From contig OW203740.1 of assembly GCA_934045075.1 (NCBI GenBank), positions 18,737,878 through 18,801,877 of the forward strand: a DNA stretch of 64,000 nucleotides, given 5' to 3'. The position numbers and the translations under genes are program-made. Below the pieces are notes generated by a model. The model saw only the letters and a list, made by a program, of their open reading frames with translations. It ran no database searches and had not been told where the DNA came from. Shown here piece by piece: positions 53,281-63,400 of this stretch. This DNA is from Yponomeuta sedellus (Eukaryota > Arthropoda > Insecta > Lepidoptera > Yponomeutidae). Every line of letters begins with the position of its first letter. The stretch's first letter is position 1.

Positions 53281-53923
53281 CATTATGTTACGTAATTTTG
53301 GTTTTTCCCATGCCCCTTCTGTTGTGAATTAAGTGTAACATAATTCGTTTGTTATTTATTAAATTTGCTGCAAGGCCGCCTTTGTAACTATTCAAAGTTT
53401 ATTTTTTCGATTAGATTACAATATTCTTTATTCTTATCTTATAGATATTTTCATTGCACTTAAATAAAAAAAACTGAGACTGTGGCGGAGTTAATGCCAT
53501 AAGCATTTTCTACCAGTGAACCGCAGAAGGTACAACAAAAATGTAATCTTTAGTTGTACTTCAAAGCCAACCCATGCAATAGTCCCAGCTCCGGATAAAA
53601 ACTCATCAAGCTTTGCGAAAAACCTCCACACGCTTTCAGCGCGGCGAAAAGTGCATCCCAAATTGTATCCGAATAAACGCAGTTACCTAAATCAGCCTGG
53701 AACCAATTACTGGCCCTCGCTGCACAGGCGGGGTGGAAAGAAACACAAAAGCCGGTGGCGAGATACAGCGCTATAACTCAATCTGAAAGAGACAGACAAG
53801 CTAGGAATTCAGTTCGCCCGGCGCGCTGGGCGCATGCAGCCAGAAGTTTAGATTTGGGTGTAAAAAATTGAAAGCTCCAAAGTGCAAAATATTCACATTT
53901 TGGATTTCACCACATGATATTAA
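53281..53923. other. unassigned
   Basis: An 86-codon frame (53516-53776) is Lys/Arg/Ser-rich without motif. Nothing else. Confidence 0.4.
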
Positions 53924-54600
53924 CACTTCTATGTCCCTAGTGCAGAGGCACGGGTCTCTTCCTGCATCGCAGGAAGGTTAGGCCTTACTCCACCACGGGG
54001 GTCAAGACCGGGTTGGTGAAGGACTGTAAGTCAGTGGCGGGCCTTAATGTCAGAAGTTATCAAGTCGCTCATAAAACCTCTGACATGACTTAATGACTGG
54101 CATTACATGATAGCCGGCACACACGGGTTAACGGTAGCGCTCGTGGCCTAGTTGAGCCGAGTGATTGGAATCAATTACTTGAGTAGAGCAACAACAGACG
54201 CAGTCAGATGCAGGATGGGTGACCGTCCCGTGACTACCACTAGTGGCATATTATTCGAGCGTTTTCGTGCTTCGCAAAGCTTGCTAAGCCATTGGTGTCA
54301 GCTTTCATGTAATGGCAATCGTTAAGCCATGACAGAGGCCTTACGGGCGGCTTCATAACTTCCGACAGCAAGGCCCGCCACTGTCTTACAATCCTCCACC
54401 AACCCGAACTTGGCCCCCATGGTGGAGTATGGCCTAACCTTTCTGGGATGCAGAACTCTCCCGTGCCCTTGCAGTAGGGACATAGAAGGGTGGACATTGA
54501 TTGTGCTGCCGTGAATATTCGGTGGTTTGAAAGCCTAACCTTCCTACAATGCAGGAAGAGACCCGTGCCCTAGCAGTGGGAACATACAGAGTTGAAATCG
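53924..54600. mobile_element. SINE-5S head-to-head pair plus scrap
   Basis: 53924-54130 is a reverse copy without its 5S-like head. 54131-54497 is a forward full-length copy with a good head (AGAGCAACAACAGACGCAG, GGATGGGTGACC). 54520-54600 repeats the forward 3' end (CCTTCCTACAATGCAGGAAG). Confidence 0.72.
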
Positions 54601-54949
54601 ATCGAATTGAAATGAAACCACACCCGCAGCGATCCCTCTGCGGCCGCTCTATTTGCGACGGGAGAAATTCACAACAAAACTAACAAGATAAGTTGCGAAA
54701 CTCAACGCCGACCGCCGACTTGCGGGAGCTACCAACAGTTTAACAAAGAAAAGTTTGTGTCGAAACGAAACTGTCAACGGCAGGTATTGGAGGCTCTGCG
54801 GCGCGGCTCACGAATTGTGGCGGACTTGCTCCGCGTTATTTTAATTTTATTTATATTTATTTATTAAAAGAAAACCAATTATTGCACAATATACAAGTCA
54901 CAAGTCAGAAATAATGTAATAGGCTACTTAACCACCAACTGGGGCAACA
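54601..54949. other. unassigned
   Basis: GC-rich at first (CGGCCGC), then AT-rich. No element recognised. Confidence 0.4.
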
Positions 54950-55108
54950 ACCGTACTTGGACCCGGTGGTGGAGTTTGAACCCTTCCTGCGATGTAGGAA
55001 GAGACTCGTGCCCCAGAAATTGGGACATACAATGGTTTAAATACATTTGTTATATTTTTTTTAATGAACTAACCCTTGCTAAGGACAACTTTAAAAACCT
55101 ATTAAATT
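54950..55108. mobile_element. SINE-5S 3' end and SINE-A tail scrap
   Basis: 54950-55040 is a diverged forward SINE-5S end (GGAAGAGACTCGTGCCCCAG). 55060-55108 is a reversed SINE-A tail. Confidence 0.6.
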
Positions 55109-55173
55109 TTTATTAAAAACCTAAAATAACTATGCTTTGCTGGGTAGCCAACATATTAAATTTTCTTCTGTCT

Positions 55174-55499
55174 GTTAGCTTTTAGAATATACCTCGGCTA
55201 CTATCGGATAGAATCGAATATATTCGCGTAATAGAAATATCGCGTAATAAAAGTATCAAAATAGTGAAGAAAAGTTTTATACAGAGCAGGAAGTATTTTT
55301 GAACTAAAACTTTCGTAAGCACAACACAGTCTCTGCTCACCATGATGAGCGAAACCTGGTCGGACTTTTCCGATATAACAACACCCGTAAGTAAATCCGG
55401 ACTAAAAGTCTACAAGAGCAGGAAGTAGTATTACACTTGTGTACTTTCGGCGAAAACCGAAGCCTACTCTAGAGCCCGAGGTATATTCTAAAAGCTAAC
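55174..55499. mobile_element. MITE-D copy 3, interrupted
   Basis: Terminal inverted repeats GTTAGCTTTTAGAATATACC (55174) and GGTATATTCTAAAAGCTAAC (ending 55499), extended inside by CTCGG / CCGAG. An FBR copy is nested at 55283-55427. Confidence 0.8.
55283..55427 (-). mobile_element. FBR, short copy, 13-bp TSD
   Basis: AGAGCAGGAAGTA at 55283-55295 and 55415-55427. The 119-bp insert is one FBR arm (TGTAGACTTTTAGTCCGG onward on the - strand) joined to the 3' extension and A5. Lacks the second arm. Confidence 0.85.
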
Positions 55500-55607
55500 A
55501 AACTATACAGTACGATTAAAATCAGTTATCGATTCGGCCAACCTCGGTAATTTTCGTGAATCCCTCATGTCTCACATAGAGTTATCAACTTACAGATATG
55601 ACCTTTA
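55500..55607. other. spacer
   Basis: Nothing recognised. Confidence 0.35.
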
Positions 55608-55932
55608 ATTATATTATATTATATTATATTATATTATATTATATTATATTATATTATATTATATTATATTATATTATATTATATTATATTATATTATATT
55701 ATATTATATTATATTATATTATATTATATTATATTATATTATATTATATTATATTATATTATATTATATTATATTATATTATATTATATTATATTATATT
55801 ATATTATATTATATTATATTATATTATATTATATTATATTATATTATATTATATTATATTATATTATATTATATTATATTATATTATATTATATTATATT
55901 ATATTATATTATATTATATTATATTATATTAT
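55608..55932. repeat. (ATTAT)n array, about 65 units
   Basis: 325 bp of an uninterrupted pentamer. The Ile/Leu/Tyr open frame through it is not a gene. Confidence 0.98.
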
Positions 55933-56165
55933 AATATTGGCCTTTTTGCATCTACTCAATGAGATGATTTATACAGCGTCCAGTGGTATCTTCACTCACA
56001 CTAGATGGGTGAAGGGACCACTCCGACGCTGTAGTGCCTGGGTCATGGTTTTATAGATGGTGTAGGCTTGCCCAGCACCTATACCATCCTGACGGCATAG
56101 TCGGCCTAGCCCACAGGAAAGACTAGTCAATACGTGCGGAGCCAACCAAGCCGCGGGTTGGCTTA
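55933..56165 (-). repeat. Rep4 copy next to the array
   Basis: Starts AATATTGGCCTTTTTGCATC, the reverse of the Rep4 tail at 51.7 kb, and runs through GCGTCCAGTGGTATC to GGCCTAGCCCACAGG. The pentamer array lies exactly where the Rep4 A/T tail should be. Confidence 0.7.
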
Positions 56166-56873
56166 ATTATATTACTCGTTGTCTTATTGAATACAATACA
56201 AGAACTATATGAACAACAAAACCTCCTTTGTAGCTCAAAACTAACACAACCGAATCGTCAGAATCAGATTAGTTTATTCATGAACATAGGTAAAAAGTGT
56301 TAAATACAGGTCTTAAATATATTTCTTAATGATCATTCTATGTTCTACCCATTGGGCGTATGAATATTCATGCAGGCATGCAGTAATTTTGTATTTACAA
56401 ATCCATGAGATGCACAAAGACAAATAAAACAAATTCAAACTGTTAAGTGCAAACTAGAAATACGAAGTTTAGTGTAAGATTGTTTTATCGCACAGAAAGT
56501 CGTTAATACTATAATAACATTAACAACATGATCTCGATAACCATCTGCCGGAGTGGCCTGAGGTGGCCAAGGACAGGAAACTCTCGACTGAATTGGGGGA
56601 GGCCTTTGCCCAGCAGTGGGACACAAACATAGAGGCTACGTAAAAAAAAAAAAGTCTTAGCTCTAGATCTTTAATGTTATTAGGGATTTCGGGAATCGTT
56701 AAATGATTTTCAATAAATAAATATTCATGGACATATTACACAGATCTCGTTAGCCCTATACTAAGTACAACTAAATGACTCGTTTTATAGGTGCTAACTC
56801 GACGATAGATTTAATACAGTAAATACGTAGACAACATCCAAGACCCGAGACAAACTAGAAAAGTTCTTTTCCT
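56166..56873. repeat. spacer with a common repeat end
   Basis: 56540-56640 includes GGGGGAGGCCTTTGCCCAGC then AGTGGGACAC, a repeat end known from many lepidopteran sequences. The rest is unassigned. Confidence 0.45.
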
Positions 56874-56955
56874 AGTTTGACCCGGCCGGGGATCGAACCC
56901 GAGACCTTCGGTTTTACAGTCAGCGTGCCAAACTGCTGCGCCACCGAGGCCGTCG
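56874..56955 (-). mobile_element. tRNA-like SINE head
   Basis: Read on the - strand: TCGGTGGCGCAGCAGTTTGG (box A region) and GGTTCGATCCCCGG (box B). The anticodon-like region CTGACTGTAAAACC is irregular, so it is SINE-derived rather than a tRNA gene. Confidence 0.6.
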
Positions 56956-57023
56956 TTTTAATCGTATTGTTGCCGACCGGCCAATCAACCTTTTTAAGTA
57001 TTTTACTTTTTGATAGCATCTTA

Positions 57024-57115
57024 TATCATTGTCTTCTTCTTCTTCAGGCTATATTAGTCCACTGCTGGACATAGCCCTCCCCTAATAAGGTTGTGGCTAA
57101 TTTTTATCATTGTCT
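57024..57115 (-). mobile_element. 70-bp RTE-like insertion, 11-bp TSD
   Basis: TATCATTGTCT at 57024-57034 and 57105-57115. The insert is only the RTE 3' end with (TCT)n, an extreme 5' truncation. Confidence 0.8.
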
Positions 57116-57123
57116 ACTTTTAT

Positions 57124-57581
57124 AAATGGGACAATTATACTATTTTTATTTTAATGCACTAACCCGTGCTAAGGAACAAATTTAAAAACCTATTGAGAGG
57201 CTAAAAATTTCACCCATGCCGGGATTCGAACCCGCAACCTCTGGCTATCCGTGCCAGCGCTCTACCAATTTAGCCAATGGGCGAATGGGCGAATGGGCGA
57301 ATGGGCGAATCATGTGGGTACAGTGATATCGTTCCGATGTTAAACCTAACTGCAAAGTAGGTAGTCGGGGCTGTAAGTAATGCAATTTGCTTAAGTCAGA
57401 TGTCGCTGCCTGTACGTAATGCAGAGAATAGTGTAAAGAGGTTCGAAATTTCACTGATGCCGTGAGTCGCCCATTGGCTCAATTGGTAGAGCGCTGGCAC
57501 GGATAGCCAGAGGTTGCGGGTTCGAATCCCGGCATGGGTGAAATTTTTAGCCTCTCAATAGGTTTTTAAAAATGGGACAAT
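57124..57581. mobile_element. SINE-A head-to-head dimer with 12-bp TSD
   Basis: AAATGGGACAAT at 57124-57135 and 57570-57581, exact. The left unit is reversed (tail, module); the right unit is forward (body, module, tail start). GGGCGAAT, part of the acceptor-like end, is repeated four times at the join (about 57279-57310). Confidence 0.85.
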
Positions 57582-57648
57582 GTCATTGAAAAGCAAGAAA
57601 AATTACAGATTAAAAGATTGCTCGAAGTATTCGCGTTTTCATCAATGC

Positions 57649-58268
57649 TACGTGCATTCTTTTGAACTAAAACTTTCGTAAGCACAACACAATGTACAAC
57701 CTCTAAATAGGTTTTTAAATTTGTCCTTAGCACGGGTTAGTGCATTAAAAATAAAAATAGTATAATCATGGGGTACAGTGATATCGTTCCGATGTAAAAC
57801 CTAACTGCAAAGTAGGTAGTCGGGGCTGTAAGTGATGCAATTTGCTTAAGCCAGATGTCGCTGCCTGTACGTAATACAGAGAATAGTGTAAAGAGGTTCG
57901 AAATTTCACTGATGCCGGTGAGTCGCCCATTGGCTCAATTGGTAGAGCGCTGGCACGGATAGCCAGAGGTTGTGGGTTCGAATCCCGGCATGGGTGAAAT
58001 TTTTAGCCTCTAAATAGATTTTTAAACATTGTAGACTTTTAGTCCGGATCTACTTACGGGTGTTGTTATATCGGAAGAGTCCGATCAGGTTTCGCTCAGA
58101 TTCGCAGAGCTTAATCATGGTGAGCAGAGACGGAGCCCGCAGTTCATTAGGCCCGCAGTGTGAGACCATGATTAAGCTCTGCGAATCGGAGCGAAACCTG
58201 GTCGGACTCTTCCGATATAACAACAACCGTAAGTAGATTCGCACTAAAAGTCTACATTACTTGCATTC
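57649..58268 (-). mobile_element. FBR with nested SINE-A, 11-bp TSD
   Basis: TAC[G/T]TGCATTC at 57649-57659 and 58258-58268 (one mismatch). Inverted arms of 92 bp lie at 58030-58121 and 58165-58256, with few mismatches and a 43-bp loop; the 3' extension is at 57660-57696. A forward, permuted SINE-A occupies 57697-58024, with intact boxes (TTGGCTCAATTGG, GGTTCGAATCC). Confidence 0.82.
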
Positions 58269-58290
58269 GTTTCACGTATTGTACTGTTAT

Positions 58291-58915
58291 TTCGGTGAGA
58301 GTCCCCATTTTTTGTGCCGCGTAGTTTCAGAAGATAACGCGATAGTCGGGCAAGTTCTCGCCGATTTGTTTAGGCTCCCTGCGTAGAGGTGCAATAGCCT
58401 CAGTCCAAATTGTTTCCGCAACTTTTATAGAAATTCCGCTTTACCGGCTTTACTTTTATTTTACTTTACATACGCGAATTTCTTTTGCTGATTTTCCGAG
58501 TGTTCCCTTTGCGGGTAACTTTGGGGGCTGATAGTCACTTGTTTTAGGTTTTTTGTTTTCTTTTTTCAGGGCGATTGGGAACCTCGCCGAAGAAACACTG
58601 AGTTGAGATCACTGTTGAGAACTGAGATCACCTTTTTAACCATATTTAAACCATTTAAGGCGAGAGGCGACCTGGTGCTAACTTGCACCGTCAATGGAAG
58701 ATAATGATATCTATCATTATGACTTGTATAAATAAGTAGGTAAGTACCATGTTGTGAATTGACCCTGTATGCACTAATACAAGTTAACTGTATCTGCTTT
58801 GGCCTAGCACAGCAACACAATCTTATATTTATTATTCTATTCTCAAAAAAATTTTAGAGAAAATGCTATTAGTATACATTGTTATAGGTTCTTAGTTTCT
58901 GCTAAATAACAACAT
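58291..58915. other. unassigned
   Basis: A T-rich acceptor-like site ends at 58569, followed by 44 open codons (GDWEPRRRNTELRSLLRTE) and a stop. No domain; see rejected items. Confidence 0.4.
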
Positions 58916-59012
58916 TATATACGTTACCCGTGGTGGAGTATGGCCCAACCTTTCTGCGATGCAGGAAGAGACCCGTGCCCCAGCAGTGGGGACATATAAC
59001 GGGTTGATATCA
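58916..59012 (+). mobile_element. SINE-5S, 3' end
   Basis: CCCGTGGTGGAGTATGGCCC to GGGTTGATATCATCATCATC; tail is (ATC)n rather than (GATAAC)n. Confidence 0.72.
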
Positions 59013-59940
59013 TCATCATCAATAACATTGTTATAAAAAGTATTATTAGTAATATTATTGCTAAAAGTAAACATTGTAAATGTAAAAACCTCATTCAACC
59101 TCAACCTCAAAAACGTCATTACTGACCTTAGGTTTTATGGCGATAAGCTCATGAAAGATTTTAAATTTCTAAGCTTAAATCGATTTACACTAATAGGGCC
59201 TTTAGATACCGCCACCAGATTATTGAAACGTATGATGTTGAATTTTTATTCACTTTTTAGTGTAACAAAGCCCTATCTGAAAAATAAGGGTTCAATACAA
59301 AAAAAAATTACTATGGGGAAGAGCTTGAAACGGCGATAAAAGTATCAGATAATTATCACCTGTTCCATTATGCCGCAGGTAATTTTAGTATGAAACAGTT
59401 GCTCTTTCCCCGTTACAAACTACTTTATCGACAATAAAAACTGAAATAAAAAATACCCAACAATTCGAATGTTAAGCATTATCTACTAAGCAGGCGGGAC
59501 CAACCGAGGTAACTCGGAATTTCGAATCAGAAACAGCTCGGAAAAAATATTCGCACTGACGCAGAGAATAAATGGATTTCCGAAGGGGCTTTGGCAAGTT
59601 AACACCCAATATGAATAATCTTATGGTCATCAACACGCAGCCCACTGTAAGGTATAGGCCTTTTCCCTCAAGTGTTATCTCTCAAGGCCCCTTGCCACCC
59701 GCATCCATAAACTTTCCGCCGACACAACTGTTGTTTCCGACCATCGTGCTGCTGGTCTGCTCACTGACCGTCGTCCAGTAGCCTAATTAATCATCATAAC
59801 CAGCCGGTGTTAGTTCTGCTGGAAATAGGACATCTACCAAGACACACTACTGACTCCTGTATGCGGTTCTTCTCTTTCCGTCACTGCCAATGTCGTTGTT
59901 TCACCTGGTCTCCACTCTAGAACTATTCTACCCCAGCGTT
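59013..59940. other. unassigned
   Basis: Over 900 bp with several 70-90 codon frames but no motif or repeat shared with the window. Confidence 0.4.
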
Positions 59941-60345
59941 TATCAATCCTGCGTCTTTTCATCATCATCCACTGCTGGACATAAGCTTTCTCCATGGATT
60001 TCCTAAAAGACCAGTTGGAAGCGGCTTTCATGCAGCGTCTTCCTGCCGCTTGGATGAGATCTTCTGTCCATCTTGTGTCTGGACATTCTACGCTGTGCTT
60101 GCCAAAATATGGTCTCTATTCGAGAATTTTTCGGCCCCATCGGCCATCTGTTCTGCGTGCTATGTGTCCGCAGACCCAATCCGCTCGGCTATGTCGACGA
60201 CTTTCGTTCGTCTACGGGTCTCATCATTTCTGATTTGGTCTCGTAGAGAAATTTCGAGCATATCTCTTTCGATAGCTTGTTGCTTGATCGTAAGCTTTTT
60301 GATGAGTGAGGCGCTTAGTAAGAGGCAGCTAATTACGCACTAAAT
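59941..60345 (-). pseudogene. RTE-like LINE, ORF2 C-terminal region
   Basis: The - strand reads SLIKKLTIKQQAIERDMLEI, SLRDQIRNDETRRRTKVVDI, two stops, then SMEKAYVQQW in a shifted frame. This is the longest RTE tail in the window, diverged from the 25.9 kb copy. Confidence 0.72.
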
Positions 60346-60467
60346 CCTAACTCCTATAGTCTGACTGACAAACTTCTTACTAAATATTTTGACAGACGAT
60401 TGGAGTCGTTCAAAATTTGGTACTAAAATAGTTAAAACATATCATTTCGGATCAAGACGAGACTTGA
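60346..60467. other. spacer
   Basis: Nothing recognised. Confidence 0.35.
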
Positions 60468-60956
60468 TGTTTGTCCACCGCCGCCGTCACCGTCACGTCA
60501 CCGAGAACGAGATTATTTCGGGCCGAGTTTAATATGACGTGACGGCGATCGTTTGTCCACCGCGACCGACGGTTTAGTTTGTTCCAACTGTTCCAAACAT
60601 TCTTTACTTTCTATAACTTTTATTAATGAATAAATATCGTTTTTAAATTTTTGGCCATTTTATTACATTGATATATTATGATAATTGATGACAGACAAAA
60701 TAATAACTGATGTATGGTGCGACGGCGACGGCAGTATGTGGACAAGTTCATGCGTATTTTGTATTGCCGGCACATCAGCCCGTCAAAATCTCGGGCCACG
60801 TTCTAGCGGTCACGCAGATCTACTCGCAATTTCGGTGGCCGGGATGACGACGCTCGGGTGACGGATGTGCGGTGGACACGCGGCTTAAGTAAATGTATGT
60901 ACCGCTACTTCGGCTCGTTCTCGGTGAGTGACGGTGACGGCGGCGGTGGACAAACA
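60468..60956. mobile_element. 489-bp TIR element
   Basis: Terminal inverted repeats of 44 and 43 bp (60468-60511, 60914-60956) beginning TGTTTGTCCACCGCCGCC, differing by one base. The interior repeats related GTCCACCGC phrases. No coding; no TSD seen. Confidence 0.82.
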
Positions 60957-61454
60957 GCCTTAGGCAGAATTTATCGACATCGGCTGGTTGCCATATCAAC
61001 AAGAAATAATAATAAATTTGGTGCTCGAAACTTGGCCCCAGTTCGCGGCAAATCACCTAGCCTAGATGTAAAGGCATATGTACCGAAACCATATAATGCG
61101 CATTGAAATACGCCCGGGGAGCTTCCCATCCAACTGTTCGTAACTACGTATCGATGTCAAGGCGGGCGTGAACCCTGCGCAGTGTTGCCATTTAAACTGA
61201 GTTTCACCAAAATTTTGTAACTTTTTAAACTCTGATAACAACAACAAAAATAATTGGTGGCTTATACAGGAGCAACAAAATCTATTTACATCCGGTGATG
61301 GAGATTATTCTTTATACGAGTAACACCAACATTTTTTATTTTGTGGAAACTTTGAAATCGCGAAAAAACTATCTACACTATCAATCGTTTAAATAAATAA
61401 CTTCGAAACAACACAAACACTTATTCTAGTTCCAAAGAAAGGTGCATTTTGCCT
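60957..61454. other. unassigned
   Basis: Nothing recognised. Confidence 0.4.
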
Positions 61455-61550
61455 CGATAGCCAGGCATGAACATTACCTGTGGTGGGAATCGAACTAACG
61501 CCCTCCGCCATGGTATAGACGTCTAGCCGTTCTATCCGCGGCTTACAGTT
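61455..61550 (-). mobile_element. tRNA-like SINE head
   Basis: On the - strand CCGCGGATAGAACGGC then TTAGTTCGATTCCCACC (box B). Its 5' part lies inside the left palindrome arm. Confidence 0.5.
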
Positions 61551-61802
61551 TACCAACAAGGCAGTTTGCAGTTTTAAGTTATAGATTAGTACATTATGAC
61601 ACTAGTGAGCTAAGTTGGTCATTACAGACGAGGTGGGTTTACTGCTCGAGCCGAAGGCGAGAACTGCTCTCGCCTTCGGCTCGAGCAGTAAACCCACCTC
61701 GTCTGTAATGACCAACTTAGCTCACTAGTGTCATAATGTACTAATCTATAACTTAAAACTGCAAACTGCCTTGTTGGTAAACTGTAAGCCGCGGATAGAA
61801 CG
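61528..61802. repeat. perfect 135-bp palindrome
   Basis: 61528-61662 and 61668-61802 are identical reverse complements around a 5-bp centre (ACTGC). No mismatch found by eye. Confidence 0.93.
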
Positions 61803-61846
61803 AAACGGATCTGTAATGACCAATGCTCACGAGTGTCATACGACGT

Positions 61847-62536
61847 TTTTCAACACACTTGTGAGGAAAATAAAAAACAAGCACAGGCAAATAAAAATAA
61901 AAAGTACGCTAAAAATACTGACTCAGAAAAAGAGTTCGCGTTCTTTTCCGTTTTCCATGTTAGGAAATTTTCATACGTTGCGACATATTTTTCCCTAGAT
62001 TTCTCGGGTATCAAACTTTCATTGGCATTTTGCGCCTCATTAAGTATGTCTTGCGGAGTTAAAACCATATCCTCTTCAGTATCAGTACTCGAACTCGACA
62101 TTTTCACAATAAACAATGAAAAGTTTTATTTCTTGAGAACTGAGATTGAAAATGGCGCGCGCTTACTTTTTTAATTTGCGCGCTGTCAAATGTAGGCAAA
62201 TGTAACAACTTCTATACAGCCTATAAATCAATATTTCTGAATTACAAGTTGGCTTTTAGATATGTCTATCTTTTTCTTATTTTGATTGCAATTTGATGAA
62301 AATAAATGTTTAGTTATCGTATTTTGATACTAACGTGCATAAAATATAAATTAAATTATTATTTTTAGATATGAAAACTCTTTGCTGTCATTATTTGTCT
62401 GTAGTTGATAAAATTAAAACTATATTCATTACAGCACTTGTGCTGTAATATTATTACGCACACGTGTATAATGGACAGCATTATGGTTCTTAAACCGGTG
62501 TTATAAGAGTCACTTTACGAGCAAGTGTGTTGAAAA
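61847..62536 (-). mobile_element. 690-bp TIR element with recombinase-like N-terminus
   Basis: TTTTCAACACACTTG at 61847-61861 and its exact inverse at 62522-62536. The - strand ATG at 62101 opens 83 codons: an acidic start, then ESLIPEKSREKYVATYENFL and TWKTEKNANSFSESVFLAYF. This resembles the N-terminal SAM-like part of insect tyrosine-recombinase (Crypton/DUF3504-like) proteins. Homology stops there and the frame runs into the TIR, as in an internal deletion derivative. A subterminal hairpin ATTACAGCAC/GTGCTGTAAT is at 62428-62449. Confidence 0.55.
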
Positions 62537-62944
62537 CTTATTAATTTAACGGTTTGATTTTGCAAATCAATGATGGATTCTGCGTTCAAATAGTGCCTGA
62601 AGAAAATTCCTGCGTATTAAAAATTCTGATATACATATAAATTTTCATAACTTTGTGTACGTCTACAATAGCAAAGCACGCAAAAACATTATTCTACACT
62701 GTACTATCTATTTCAAAACTCATGTTTATCAAATAAATAATTATCTTTATCTTTTTTAATATGTTCAGTAAGTTCCGCCGTACTAATGCATACAAATGGT
62801 TTACAAAAATGACCGCATCCGGAATGTATATTTCCTAGTTTGTTATGTGCTTGCTTGGTTTCCGTAGGATTCCCTTGCATCCTAGTTGTGTGCTTATGTT
62901 GTGTAAAAGTTGATTATTTGTTTTCATACGTAGTTAGGTCTGAG
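62537..62944. other. unassigned
   Basis: AT-rich; nothing recognised. Confidence 0.4.
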
Positions 62945-63165
62945 ATTTCCGGTTTTAACCTCATAATTGGGCCGTTGTACGTAACAAGCGCTGAGATATT
63001 TTAACACTTGGGTTTCCTCGCGATGTTTTCTTTCACGGTCAGAGAGCATTACTACGATTATTTTACAAATGTACATAACTAAGAAAACAAAGTCTTTGGT
63101 ACATGACGGGATTCCAACCCACGACCTCCCGTATAAGCCGCTCCGCCACCACCGCGCTGAGCATA
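62945..63165 (-). repeat. Rep2 with tRNA-like end
   Basis: CATAATTGGGCCGTTGTACG, AACAAGCGCTGAGATA, ACAAATGTACATAACTAAG, then on the - strand box B-like GGGTTGGAATCCC. Confidence 0.5.
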
Positions 63166-63400
63166 TTTTTCCATATGTAAGCTAGCAACACTGCACACGA
63201 GATAGATAGAGATAATATTCACATTCAGTAGGCTGAAAACCGATCGCAGCTCAATCCCAAAGTCCCAATTAACGTTAACAAGCATCGCAAATGTGTGGTG
63301 TGGGGTCGGACCATGGGCGGAGCGGATAGCGGTATGTTATTCTTTAACGTTATTTTTGTTTTTTCTCTAAAGTTAAATCGGTAGTACTGTTGAGTTTGTA
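63166..63400. other. unassigned
   Basis: Nothing recognised. Confidence 0.35.

Larger units (their letters stand above)
56956..58290 (+). repeat. Rep5 with three nested insertions
   Basis: Rep5 (reference 41461-41655) is split at 57035-57104, 57136-57569 and 57660-58257. Removing these and one TSD each restores the reference order. Confidence 0.8.

Noticed and set aside
55598..56056. 152-codon open frame
   Set aside because: It is the ATTAT array translated (Ile-Ile-Leu-Tyr-Tyr repeats).
58570..58704. terminal exon after a T-rich acceptor
   Set aside because: Only 44 codons, with no partner exon and no recognised peptide; T-rich CAG sites occur by chance in this composition.
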